Shown: positions 39,701 through 51,500 of the stretch, piece after piece
Position numbering within the stretch: position 1 is the first letter of the stretch
How the letters are laid out: the number at the start of each line of letters is the position of its first letter
Origin: Liolophura sinensis
Lineage: Eukaryota; Mollusca; Polyplacophora; Chitonida; Chitonidae
Assembly (NCBI RefSeq): GCF_032854445.1
Contig: NC_088295.1
Location: 20,261,385 to 20,325,384 of the forward strand
Length of the DNA stretch: 64,000 nucleotides
Direction of reading: 5' to 3'
Program-made: the position numbers and the translations under genes
The notes under the pieces: generated by a model
Told to the model about the DNA's origin: nothing
Database searches by the model: none
The model's input: only the letters and a program-made list of their open reading frames with translations

Positions 39701-42700
39701 GGCTTAACCTCATTGTTATATCAGGAGGTTTGTCAGGTATCCGGTAAGGTATCTGTGGGATTGAGTAAGATTTGGGTTTATTTTTGGTTAGATGTATTAT
39801 CCAGATTTCCGTGAGCATATACATTCAAAACAAAGTGTCACTGAATATAGTCGTTAATAATCTGTCAAACTATGACTTAGATATAAGGCTATGGCTTAAA
39901 GTCTTGCAAGGTTTGTAGTGCAGCTGTAGATGACATTGATTTCCAGTCCTGTTTCCAGGACACATAAACTAACCACCCTCTTGTAGATATGAAATTTTTT
40001 CAATTCATCACATGAATGGAATAGCATTGCAGCTGTTTAAATGCATTTTTTAAGGGTACTGATCAGTGGTCAAAACATTTTCCTCTGTTTTTCTATTATT
40101 TTCCAGTATGAAATAAATGCACTGGGATTAGTCAAAATGAGGAGAGAGGTAGGTGTGATTTAACTGGATCCTGTATAATTTCAGATTCATACTCATGCAA
40201 ATTTTCTAATGACATAAAAGTTTCACTTCTCTGTGGATGGAACATGTGCTTAGCTTTTCTGACAAAAAGATGCATTTTTGTGTTATAGCACTACCATTGC
40301 AGACACATCTACATGGAGAGCGATACATTAGGGCCAGTCTGTAAGCTGCGTAACATAAATGGTGTGTGCAATACAGTGAAAAGTGAAAGCTACTGTGAGC
40401 TACTTTAATCTTCTAAAAAACTTTCTCTAGTCTCTAGGGAAACTGTGTTTCATGGTGCAAAAATGTTTGGATGACATATAAACAACTACTGTGCTTGGTA
40501 CGAAGCTACACTATGTCTAGGACATTGCAGGGCAATGAGACCCTCACCTTTATCTTTTACCTTTATCTGGCAATGTATGTGGATACATTCATAAATGTAT
40601 ACGTGTCCTTTTCAGGTGTCAACTTTCAGGAATTGTTTCTATCATTTATTTCAAATGCATTTAGGAGAGGGTGGATGTTGCCCAAAATATGTCTTGACCT
40701 GAAAAAAATTGTTCACATTTCAGAAAATTGGGTATTCATTCAAAAAGCTGGAGATAGACATTGCAATTGTCCAGAGAATTCACCAGCTGTTTAGGGTGAG
40801 TTTCTTTCTTCCTCTGTATGATTTGACTTACAGTGCTTTTGATGCTATTACTATCACAAAACTGAGTTGAAGTAGTTGTGGTACTTCCATGTAATGTGGA
40901 TGCTGTGTAAAAAATACGGAACACTAACATTTGTATATATAAATGTAGACATGCTGCTAAAAGTGCCCTCTCAGTTGCCATCTTTGATGGTGGAATAAAT
41001 GGTTTCTGAAAGCTTGCAATATATTACCTCTACATCTATGTACAGTATTTTTCAGTATAATGTATCGTGGATTTTATACTCAAATCTGTCCATACTAGTT
41101 GATACATTATTATACAATAAACAGTTTTGGTTGTAGCACAGTATACATTCTTTATGACTTTATGTGGCTGAACTGAGGTCGACATGTAACAAATATGTTT
41201 TCTTTTATTTTTAGTTGGCTACAACTCGATTCAAGGTAATTCTTATATTTCACCTATTTAAAGTGAAGGTGATTTAACAGCTATAGTATAAAATGCAAAT
41301 CAGTGTCATATATTTGTCAAAGAATATGTATATGAAGTTACGAACATGTTAAAACAATTGAAGTACTTAATTGTTATCATGGATTACAGTTTTTACTGGC
41401 CAGGTCATCAGATCAGATATAATTCTTCACTTCCTTGGAGCTTCCATCTAGAAGAATTTTAATAGATTCTTATAAAGTACTTGGGAAGATGTAAATGACT
41501 TTATTTGATTATTGTGGACAGGGATTATTGAGATGTGCATTATTTGAGCCTTTACAACTGTCAAATAAAGAAAAGTAACTATATCCCATAAAGCTGTGAG
41601 TGGAGCACAGAGGTGGAGAGTAATTTATTTCTTGATTATGTTTCACCTCTATATTTTAAGGATGACATAAAGCTGTGGCTATCCCATATAGAATTTGCCA
41701 AGGAAAGGGTAAGTCTGCTCTCCCAGTTACCTGTAAACAGTAAGAAAAAGAAACCAAATAAAAACAAGGTGTGACACTTTTTTAAATTAAAATGAAACAT
41801 ACCATGTGTATAGTGGATCGGTAATCATTGCCATGTCAGTTTCATATAAGATCCTTTTCGTCACTTAACTCAGCATGCGTATATTCTTAATTGTGCAGTA
41901 TATAATAAGGTCAGGGATTCCCGTGGTCCAGGTGTTTAGTGTGCCAGCATGGCGCAGTGGCCCAGGAGCCTCTCACAGGTTTCCCCTCCCGCTGTATGTG
42001 GGAAGGTCTGTGATAAGCAAGCTGTAGGTGGTCGTGGGTTTCCCTCGAACTCTGCCTGGTTCCCTCTCACCATAATGCCATCCGCCGTCGGATAAGTGAA
42101 ATATTCATAAGTACGGCATAAAAGACCAATCAAATAAATAAATATAATCATGTCATTGTGTGTATATATGAACATTAAATGTTTTACCATGGTATATTCT
42201 GACTCTGTCCTCAGTTTTCTTAATCTACTTTACAGCGTGAAAAGGCGACAGTTAGCAGGCTGTTTACAAACATGTTACAAATCCACAACAAGAAACCAGG
42301 TAAGCTGAATAACATCCTGTTATAGATTCATAGTTTCATAAATTATAGGAGAATGAGATGAGAGTAGTTATGTGTATAAAGATAAACATTTATTTGAAAA
42401 AATTTACTTGTTCATGAAAATATTTATGGCCTAGAACATTATAACATAAAACAAATAGTAGTTAACATTGATGATCTATGTTCTGTATTTCACTTAAAGT
42501 ATAGCATTTTTTCAAGTACCACATTCTGGTTGATTCATCTACCTTTAGGGCCACCCAAGAGGGGGTTTTTTTGTGAAGTTTGAGTTATGCCTTATCAGAA
42601 AAACTTCAGTGTTGGACGAGTAGGTGTCATTTTTAGTCCTTTATATGCTTCTGAAAGTGCATTTTTACATACCATTATATTGGGGAGAAACAGTAATAAA

Positions 42701-45700
42701 TTACAGAATAATGTTTTTTTTGTTGTTATTGTATTCTGTCTGTTTACCATGGTTACAGATTTATGGCTATTAGCAGCTAAATGGGAGTTCGAGGAGAATG
42801 TTAATTCTGAGAATGCTCGGAGTCTCTTACAGAGGGGATTACGGTTTAATTCAGACTCCAGAAAACTCTGGTTGGAGGTACAGTATGATTTCTGTTTAAA
42901 TAGTTCTTTTCTTATGACTCGTAAAGTCCTGAGTGATGTACAACTGGGATTCTTTGCTGTAAAAACTCAGTGTACTTAAGATGTTGAAGATCTGTGTAAG
43001 AGAAGTTATAAGGGTCTTATTCAAGTCATTAGGTTAACACGGCATAGCATCATTAAAGCATACTACACACATGTACACTATTAATGCCATTTAGCAATCA
43101 GCTGGTAATATAGCTTTAGAGAATTGTGTTTAGTGGTGCATTACTGTTATATTTACATATGCATGTTTCTGTAGGTTGTTTTATTTGTTGCAGAGGAAAC
43201 ATTACTAGGTGATAGGATTTTGTTATATTTTTGTTAGTTACTAAGTAAATTAATATACATACATGTATTTGTTCTCATTATAGTATTACAGAATGGAACT
43301 TTTGTTTGCAGAAAAGGTAAGCAATCTTACAGAAAGATACATTGTAGATGTAGATGCAGCCAAATAACCACCATTGACCTTACTCTGTGTGTGTGTACTT
43401 TGGTGTTTTTATTTACCTCTCAGCAGATTAAGTTGTATTTATTTATCACTATTCTTGGGCCAGATAGTCTGGGTAAAGTTGTTGGGCTGTTGACTCTGCC
43501 TTCAAGATTCCATTGTTTAATATTTTCTGGGTTCTTGTAAACTGACTGTTAAATTGACAAGTGATTAATGTGTTATGTTTTGTCTCCTGTTTTCTTTCCT
43601 CCAGTATTTGATATGTGTTGTTATGTATTTGTTGTTATGTATTTGTTGCTATGTATTTGTTGCTTGTATTTTTGACCAGATGAGAAAACGAAGAGAAGTT
43701 CTGGGTGGCCCACTCCCTGAGGTACTACTTACAGTATACTGCTGTGAAAGACTTAAAATTAAACAAATGCCATAAAAACTTGAATGATAAAGAAAGGGTG
43801 CTGTGTAAAATATTTTTCGGTATACAAATATTACATATATTTAATATTATAGTAAATTCTATGTTTTTCTTGAGGAACGTACGTTTTAGGAACAAAGCCT
43901 GCTTATAAGCATAGAACACATGCTAATGTACATCGACCATTAGACCGTGGTAGTCTAATGCTCATTGAAAACCACTTGTCCAATGTGATGGACATATCTT
44001 ATATTAAATGTGGGAAAATTTATCAGGAACTAGCCATGTATCAGTTTTTTATCGTAGGCACTATAGTGTCCTCCACCCATTTTAGTCATGAAATGAACTT
44101 AAACAATGCTTTTTTGTGGGCATGTAAGCGTCCTTTCTGGTTGAGAGTCTGGAGTCATACATGTGATATGTCATGGATTCCGCTGTGCAATTTGAAATTA
44201 ATTTTGTCTGTGCGACTCTTTTGATGCAGTCTGGTAGTTTGCAAGGCCAACAGCTGTATATTACGAGGGTTGGAGCATAGGCCAAAATAACTGATGTGTC
44301 TGGTTAAGAAAGCCTTAATGTCAGCCGATGTGGCATTACACTTTGATAAATGTTTGTGGTGAGGCATGTTGAATCAGGATTTGTTTCCCATGCTCTTTGT
44401 TAGGATGAGACTGAGGTGTCAGATGCCGTACTTCAGGGAGCAGTGGCTCGGGTTGTTTATCAGCAGGCACTAGAGGCTATCCCAGGTAAGGGGGAATGGT
44501 GTATAAGCAGGCACTAGAGGCTAGTCCAGGTAAGGGGAAATGGGGTATCAGCAGACATTATAGGCTAGCCCAGGTGAGGGGAAATGATGTATCAGCATGT
44601 ACTAGGGGCTATGCCAGGCAAGGGGGAATGGTGTATCAGCAGGTACAAGAGGCTGTTCCAGGTAAGGGGCAATGGTGTATCAGCAGGTACGACAGGCTAC
44701 CCGAGATAAGGGGGAATGGTGTATCAGAGGACACAAGAGGCTAACCGAGATAAGGGGCAATGGTGTATCAGCAGGTACAACAGGCTACCTGATATGAGGG
44801 GGAATGGTGTATCAGCAGGCACAAGAGGCTAACTGAGATAAGGGGCAATGGTGTATCAGCAGTCACTATAGGCTATTCCAGGTAAGGGGGAATGGGGTAT
44901 CAGCAGGCACGAGAGGCTACCCCAGATAAGGGGGAATGGTGTATCAGCAGGTATGCGAGACTGCCCAAGATAAGGGGGAATGGTGTATCAGCAGGCACTA
45001 CAGGCTAACTGAGATAAGGGGGAATGGTGTATCAGCAGGTAGGAGAGGCTACCCGAGATAAGGGGGAATGGGGTATCAGCAGGCACTAGAGGCTGCCACG
45101 GATAAGGGGGAATGAGGTATCAGCAGACACTATAGGCTATCCCAGGTGAGAGGAAATGGTGTATCAGCAAACATTATAGGCTAGCCCAGGTAAGGGGAAA
45201 TGATGTATCAGCAGGCACTAGGGGCTATGTCAGGCAAGGGGAAATGGTGTATCAGCAGGCACTAGGGGCTATGTCAGGCAAGGGGAAATGGTGTATCAGC
45301 ATGCACAAGAGGCTATTCCAGGTAAGGGGAAGTGGTGTATCAGCAAGCACTAGAGGCTATCCCAGGCAAGGGGAAATGGTGTATCAGCAAGCAGTAGAGG
45401 CTATCAAAGGTAAGGGGGAATGTGGTATCAGCAAATCCTAGAGGCTATCCCAGGTAAGGGAGAGCATCCCAGGTATGGGAGGGAATGGTGTATGTGCAGG
45501 CTCTGGGAGCTATCTCAAATAAGGGATGAATGGTGTATCAGCAGGCACTATAGGCTATTCCAGGTAAGGGGAAATGGGGTACCAGCAGGCACTAGAGAGC
45601 ATCCCAGGTATGGGAGGGAATGGTGTATGTGCAGGCTCTGGGAGCTATCTCAAATAAGGGATGAATGGTGTATTTGCAGGCACTAGAGTCTGTCCCAGGT

Positions 45701-46052
45701 AAGGGTGAATGGTGTATCTGCAGGCACTAGAGGCTATCCCAGGTAAGGGGAAATGGTGTATCTTCAGGCACTATAGGCTATCCCATGTAAGGGGGAAAAT
45801 GTATATCACATCAACTGTCAATATGGCCTGTTTAGTTAAATTGAATGAAAAACTCTAAAATAGAGTATATATCAGATGAAAGACCATAAAGCACTCTCTG
45901 AGAAAATAGTTTGATTTATCTTTTTAAAATTTTTCCAACCAAGTGAAATGGTCTAAAATTATCAGATCCGGTGATCTGCATTGAACCAGAAGGTATCAGT
46001 GACTTCACATCCATATATTTGGCTTGAAAGGTCAATTCGGCAAATGTATTCG

Positions 46053-46114
<62 letters not shown>

Positions 46115-47673
46115 GGTTAATGATGAAATATAGCAGTAGATATATAAGTGGTAAAAACTTGATGTGACATCACTTGTCCCAATATTGTCTCAAAAGGCCA
46201 CCATAGAATCCAAACTGTCAAATGCATTTTACTTGGTTTAAAAATTCTGGAAAAAAAAATAAATCAAACTATTTTATGCCCAGTGTTGAATGGTCTTTCA
46301 TCTGACATATACCACAGATTAGGGTTTTCTTTACCTTTAAAGAATATAAGTGATCAAAAGATAAGATATAAGAAGATATGTTTCCACTATAGATATGTTT
46401 TCCACTATAGACTATTACAATACAAGTACATGTATGAACAAAATTCACTTCACTGAAGATCAAAAATGGTCCAGACTGCTGCAGGTGATTTTTCATCGTG
46501 TGACTGTTTAGAAATAACACTGTGGAATATTATAACTTCTCAACATGTATGGTGGTTACAAAGTTTGTGCCTTTGACTTGAGCTGACAGAGGATAACAAC
46601 ATCTCTGTTGTATACAAATGGCATAGTTCCGTTTACTATTCTATTTTAGCTAACTTTTTAACTGTACTATTTCAGATGATGTGACCTTCATCTTGTCCTT
46701 CATCCCTGTCACAAGGATCTTTGACTTCACACAGAAACAGGAAGATGCCATTTTCAACGAGTCAGTGGCAATATGTTCAGTTTAATATTGTGTATCAGTT
46801 TATGTTCTGTCAGTTCACAGAGGAATATTTCCAAATGAATTGTATTTTCATTTTAAGTTAATTGTGTATGTTTCTCCAGTTTGTTAAGCCATAACTGCCT
46901 GTATGGAATTACTAATGTGTTACTTTGCCATATACAGTGCCTGGACATTTGTGCTAAGTTTTGCTGGCTCAGCAATAAAGGGGAACAACTCTGCTAACCT
47001 TAGTACTCACAAAACTTGTCCATACAATTAGGGGTATGCGTCTTATCATAGCCTGGTACTTTTTTATAAAATTCAACGAACTGTTTCACATAAAACTGCC
47101 GCAAGTTACATGTGTGCCCTGATTATGTGTTGATGATTGAACTTTACAAGTCCCCTGATTGTTGACTGTAGTGGAGTTGGATGTAGATTTTGAACAATTA
47201 ATGTATTAAATAATGTATTCTTCATATTTCTTTTCTGGTTTGAATGTTTCAGTTTATCGACAAAGTTTCCAGGTAGAGAGGAAACCTGGACTGCTGTGGC
47301 CAGAAGATGTTTGGAGGATATGACAACTCCTCCAGGCCATTCACCAGCATTGTCACACAACAGTGAGTTAGCATCCTCACCTCTCCTCATTCACTGTCCT
47401 CGTGTGTGCTAAGATTTGAAGTATGTGAAGTATTGTGATATCATCATACCTCATCAACCCCAAACCTGAATCACCCTGCCCTTTCCCCCAACCACCAAAC
47501 AACAAAAATAGATAATTGTAATTATTAGTATTTAATACTGTGCAAGCCCTCTGTCTCCCCAACTTGAATTGCTAAATACTTGGAACTCCTTTGTTTTCCA
47601 GTTGATGGATTTAGTGAGAAGGAATACCAGTGTTTCCAAGTGTTTGAAGATGCTGTCTCACAGGTTCAGACAG
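36761..47673 (+). CDS. UTP6: UTP6 small-subunit processome component, N-terminal 322 residues (3' exons not found)
   Basis: Fourteen exons: 36761-36852, 39459-39543, 40107-40148, 40724-40795, 41215-41235, 41661-41708, 42236-42299, 42759-42877, 43284-43316, 43680-43721, 44404-44485, 46676-46760, 47253-47362 and 47602-47673. All join in phase. The start has a strong context (TACCATGGCG) and reads [20 protein letters not shown], as UTP6 does. Recognisable family segments follow: [31 protein letters not shown] and HAT-repeat cores [24 protein letters not shown] and [14 protein letters not shown]6 is a HAT-repeat protein of the UTP-B module in the U3 small-subunit processome, acting in nucleolar 18S rRNA maturation. 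The human protein is close to 600 residues, so about half is here. The last exon ends with a good donor (CAGACAG, GTAAGA). Intron 6 carries a SINE, and intron 11 a donor-site minisatellite and a foldback element. The exon 12 donor (GA, GTCAGT) is weak but is required by phase. Confidence 0.93.
37211..37402. repeat. Inverted repeat (foldback) in UTP6 intron 1
   Basis: Left-arm words ACGTCTGCCATGTTTGGAAT, GGGCTGCGAAAAT and CCCAACATTCT recur in order on the opposite strand of the right half (as GTGCTGTGAAAAT for the second). Arms are about 85 bp. A G run near 37327 and a T run near 37230 lie within the arms. Confidence 0.8.
37751..37831. repeat. Short hairpin in UTP6 intron 1
   Basis: CTGACAGGTTACATTAACGC and CAAAATGATAG pair with the reverse complement of the right part, which reads CTGACAAGTTACACTGATGC and CAAAATAACGG. 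Arms are about 35 bp with a loop near 10 bp. It could be a tiny MITE. Confidence 0.75.
37910..38575. mobile_element. Long foldback element (MITE-like) in UTP6 intron 1
   Basis: The left arm contains CAGGTGGCTACTTCGACGCC, GTCCTTTCTAAACAATGG and AACTTTGGCTCTTA. The reverse complement of the right arm gives CAGGTGGCTTCTTCAACTCC and the last two words unchanged, all in order. The clear arms are about 185 bp (37910-38097 and 38387-38572), and weaker complementarity continues inward. No transposase frame is present and no target duplication was resolved. Confidence 0.82.
41215..41235 (+). other. UTP6: 21-nt microexon of UTP6
   Basis: Seven codons (LATTRFK) sit between TTTTATTTTTAG and GTAATT. The flanking exons end and begin in phase 0 and need a short linker here to match the family between the HQLFR and DDIKLWLS segments. 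Listed separately because gene finders easily miss it. Confidence 0.8.
41914..42148 (+). mobile_element. SINE family 1 copy in UTP6 intron 6
   Basis: The family order is kept: a head with CCCAGGAGCCTCTCAC, GGGAAGGTCTGTGATAAGCA, CTCTGCCTGGTTCCCTCTCA, ATAATGCCATCCGCCGTCGG, then GACCAATCAAATAAATAAAT. It is more diverged than the copies at 30.6 and 34.5 kb and lacks part of the body. Confidence 0.85.
44458..45806 (+). repeat. Minisatellite of 44-bp units copying the UTP6 exon 11 end and its 5' splice site
   Basis: About 30 units follow head to tail. The first is the native border: 28 exon bases (TATCAGCAGGCACTAGAGGC and TATCCCAG), then GTAAGG and about ten more intronic bases. By eye about 12 units keep GTAAGG after the border, two have GTGAG, two have GTATG, four have GCAAGG, and the rest carry ATAAGG or ATGAGG, which lack a GT donor. 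Units near 45470-45690 form a higher-order duplication of a longer block. The 44-bp period is not a multiple of three, so the open frames across it are accidental. Confidence 0.96.
45835..46345. mobile_element. Foldback element with AT-microsatellite core in UTP6 intron 11
   Basis: The left arm has ATATCAGATGAAAGACCAT and AAAATAGTTTGATTTAT. The reverse complement of the right arm (about 46130-46345) has ATGTCAGATGAAAGACCATT and AAAATAGTTTGATTTAT in the same order, with GTGACTTCACATC against GATGTCACATC further in. The arms are about 200 bp and surround an (AT)n run. There is no coding capacity; it is MITE-like. Confidence 0.82.
46056..46111. repeat. AT dinucleotide microsatellite
   Basis: A run of about 28 AT/TA units sits at the centre of the foldback element in UTP6 intron 11. 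Its length is likely to vary between individuals. Confidence 0.9.
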
Positions 47674-48114
47674 GTAAGAACTCCTTAATTGGCCTCTTTT
47701 TGCTGGCAGCATTTGGCAAGGTGTGATGTAACATTTACTGTGGCTACATCTTTGTACGTGCATGTATGACATGCATGTATAATATTTATTTTTCTGTTTG
47801 TAGCATATTGAATGTAAATTATGAGTTAATGGAGTCCAGGAAAATACATTTGTGTTTTCTTGAAAGAAAAACTTTTGATTAAGGTATGGACCTTCATAAT
47901 GTTTCCATCCAAATAAACTGATGTTTTCTTCAAAGCGATACCTTTGCGCTTGAGTTTATGAATTAATGAGAAGAAGGCATGAAACTAAAACCATTCATCC
48001 GGCAGCAAAGCTATTCTGAGTCGTATAGTAATGATGTTAAATCTTTTGTCATGGGACAATATATAAACTGAACATTTTCATACAAAAGGTATATTTAAAT
48101 TAATGGTTTAAATA

Positions 48115-48571
48115 GGCCTGCTCTGAATTACCTCCCTTATTACGCAAGAGCAACTATGATGTAATGCGAGACTAGTTTTTGAGGCGTGAAACTACGAGAA
48201 GTGGTACCTCGCCTATGAAAGCATGCAGTATGTAGGGTATGTCACGACAGAGACAAATATTTTCTGGACAACAAAATGACCAAAAAGTATCAGCCTTTGA
48301 GAGTCTCATATGTCAAGATATCTTGAATGAAGCCCATGTTTTTCAGTTTAAAAAGTTTGCCGAAACTGTCTGTTGTGTGCAATTAGGTCCAGAATTCCAA
48401 TCAAGTTTGGAAAATTAAAATCTGTCTTACAGCTAAGTCTAGCTAATGCCGCTGTAGCTGCGAAATTTGTCATCAGCCATAATACTGAATACCCACCTAA
48501 TCTCTTTCTACTCTTAGAAACGCACCTTTTAAACAGGAAAGTGATCTTAGGAGAGGTAACTCAGTGTGGCC
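48115..48571. mobile_element. Possible MITE with ~22-bp terminal inverted repeats
   Basis: The left end GCCTGCTCTGAATTACCTCC is matched by the reverse complement of the right end, GCCACACTGAGTTACCTCTC. An internal open frame of 69 codons has no known domain. No target duplication is resolved, so the call rests on the ends alone. Confidence 0.4.
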
Positions 48572-51500
48572 ATATTGTTTAGGCAAGAATTAATTTAAAT
48601 TATTTTAAACATGCACCAACTATTTTGAATTGTAAGTTGTAAGTGGTATATTTATTACATATGATACATGAGGAATCAATGGCCTATGTATGTGTTGTGT
48701 ACATGACAGATGAACTTGGAGATCATGCCCTACAGAGCAAAGGTGGATTATTACCATTAGACACATAAATTAATACCTTGGAATTAATTAAATTTTATTG
48801 GCGTAGATTTTTTTTGGTTGTTATTTGATAGCTTGTCACTTGCCAAGCATATCCTACAACAGATAGTTAATAAACTATATGTATTTGTCATGAAAACCTG
48901 TTCAACTGGATGCAGATAGTTGTTCTTGTTGCATGAGGCTAAAATGATAGTGTGGCAAAACCCAATGCAAATTTCCTCAAGTTTTTTTTTCCTTTCTTCA
49001 GGCATTATGATGAGTGTAATTCATTAGAGTTTTATTTAATATAATTTGCTAACTGTATAAAACTTGTGTCGCCTGGTCGGGTCTTTTAATAGTTTTATCA
49101 GTATTTCATCGAAAACATGATGGATTCTTAATAGATAGCAAATACCTTAAGGAGGCATTCTTGTGTCCATTGTTTCCATGGTAATGATGGGTGTTAAAGA
49201 GCAACATTATAGTTCTCTTATTTGCATAATAGCCTCCCTAAGGATATATACACATATGTACAAATGCAATTAAATAATTGTTTAACAGTGGGAACCAAAG
49301 CATAAATACAGTTTACATCAATTCTTTACATAAATATTTAACTCATCATTCTTATTGGAGATCTGCAAAAACTATAAATATGGTTTGAGGCCTTGGACCA
49401 ATGATTTCACATCCTGGTGTCCACAAGGTTTGTCATAAACATGGCAAACGGCAGCTAAATCGTATACACCAACAAATATAACAGCATTATATAACAGTAC
49501 ATGAAATATTCTAGAGCATGGCTAAAACAACAGCAATCAAACTGATGAAGGAATTAAGCTTTGACTTTGTACTATGTTTTTTTTTTATTATCCCCTGAAT
49601 ACAAAAATTAGCACAAAGTGAGTTGTTAGTCTCAGTTGTTACTCAGTGGTTTCCTGAAACTGAAGAAAGAAACGTGAGTTAGGACTCAATTTAATTCACT
49701 AATAACCAACATTCTGGCCTTCTTGGAATTTGTCTTGCTGGCATAATAACTTTACTTTGAATGTCACACTTAATTAAGCTTTAATAGGTAATAGATCAGG
49801 ATCTGAGATCATCAGAAATCTTTAAGGATAAAATGTAATTTAGTCTTATCATTATTAAATATTGAAAGAATTTTCAGCAGCAGTACAAAGGGACGGCAGT
49901 AACAGCAAACCATCTCATTAAGAGAGTTGCTGTTAAAGTATAATATCACCGGCAATTCAACACAGATCAACATGCAGAGATAATGAAACACAATGACTCT
50001 TAAATGTTTTGAATTTTAGTCTTGGTTTAGATATATGTGAAAAACAACAACAATAAAATCCTGCGGTCGTTCAGTTTCTTTTCTTATATGTAACAACTTT
50101 TCTATTAATTCACCTCATCTATACACAAAATTTATAAAATCTGGTTTTAATTGTAATTTTAACATGTTTTTAATGTATTGCACAAAGGAGTATTTAATCA
50201 CAGGAGATATGACTTCCTGCAAAGTTTAATCTGTAGGTGAGAGGTTTTGTATGGGCTCTGGCATGACTCATTAGTATTCAGAATGGGCAAACTGTTTAAT
50301 ATCCTTGCTGCCTCTAGTCTGCCCAAAGGAGGGACCACTGCGTGGGCCTGTTGCTGCCCGCTTATGTCTGCTTATGGGATGTAATGTTGTACCACCATAC
50401 AGACACAGCCTAGACGTAACACGAGAACAGCCAGCACAATCATCTTAACAATTTGTTAGTTTGTCAAGGCACTCCTGAAGGTTTTCCTCCTATTTTGTTT
50501 TACTCTTTTTAGTTTTATTGTACTTAACCCAACCCTTAAACTAGGTGACATAATGAATCAAACAGCTATACAGTTGAGAAATGGTGTGTATACATGCAGG
50601 GGAGGGTTGATCATTGTTTCATTGTCTTTGAATGCAGGTGGTTTACAGTGTAGGTTACAGAATTGTCATCAGGGATGAACATAGTGTCTTATAAGCCTTT
50701 AGGAATATTGTATAGCATACTGAGATGATGTTTTATTTTATGCAAGAGATTGCATGAAGTTAACACAATACATGTATGTGAAATGCATATAACCTTTCGT
50801 ATTACATAAATACATGTGAAATACATATATACACTATATGTGGAGAGAAAAATAACATTTTACGCTCTTTAGATCATCTTTATGGGTAGCATGTTAGAGA
50901 TTTGGTCAGACTGTGCTTGCTCCTCACAGTTGGATTCTGCAGTTTTGTGAATGGCGTAAAATGTAAAGAGGCAGTGAAATCTGAACGTGTTGATTATCGC
51001 TGTCCTGTTTTGGTCTGATGGTTTGTGAGGAGTGATCCCCGAGTCAGGTCTCACCTGTCTGTGATTAGTTCTGGTTATTGCTTGTTCCTGTAAGCCCAGC
51101 CTCATACAGTGTTACAGTATCAGTGTACCACACTTGTGACTACCTGTAATGTGACACCTGAAGTGAGGGCAGAGTGAACGCTGCGACCCTACCTGGGCTG
51201 TAGAACATGACTAACAGCTCTTCTGCCTGCCCTTATTGTGCAGAGGGCACACCTATTGTGATGAAGAGCTTGCACATTTGGACCAGCCTTCCAGAACACT
51301 TTACCTGCCCTATAGTGTAGGTTGACAGAATGCTCATTCCACTAATTCATTTGGTGGCTAATGACCAGCTACTGTGGTGTAACTCTTTGTGTAACAAACC
51401 GCAGCTATTTCACCGACAAGAACTTCACCTTATCTGTCATTTGCTCAGTGATCTGTGGTGGTTAGGTCTTTGATGTTAGTTCTTGTATTTTTGAATCGTC

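Noticed and set aside
44496-45686. Open frames with repeated QQ-A-E-GKG residues across the 44-bp array
   Set aside because: The period is not a multiple of three and frames shift between units. They arise from the minisatellite, and the exon 11 frame itself stops at 44515.
44458-45806. CRISPR-like array
   Set aside because: Units are directly adjacent with no unique spacers, and the genome is animal.
48373-48582. Frame resembling a later UTP6 helical repeat
   Set aside because: Similarity is only a vague Ala/Leu pattern, intermediate exons are missing, phase is not supported, and it lies between possible terminal inverted repeats.
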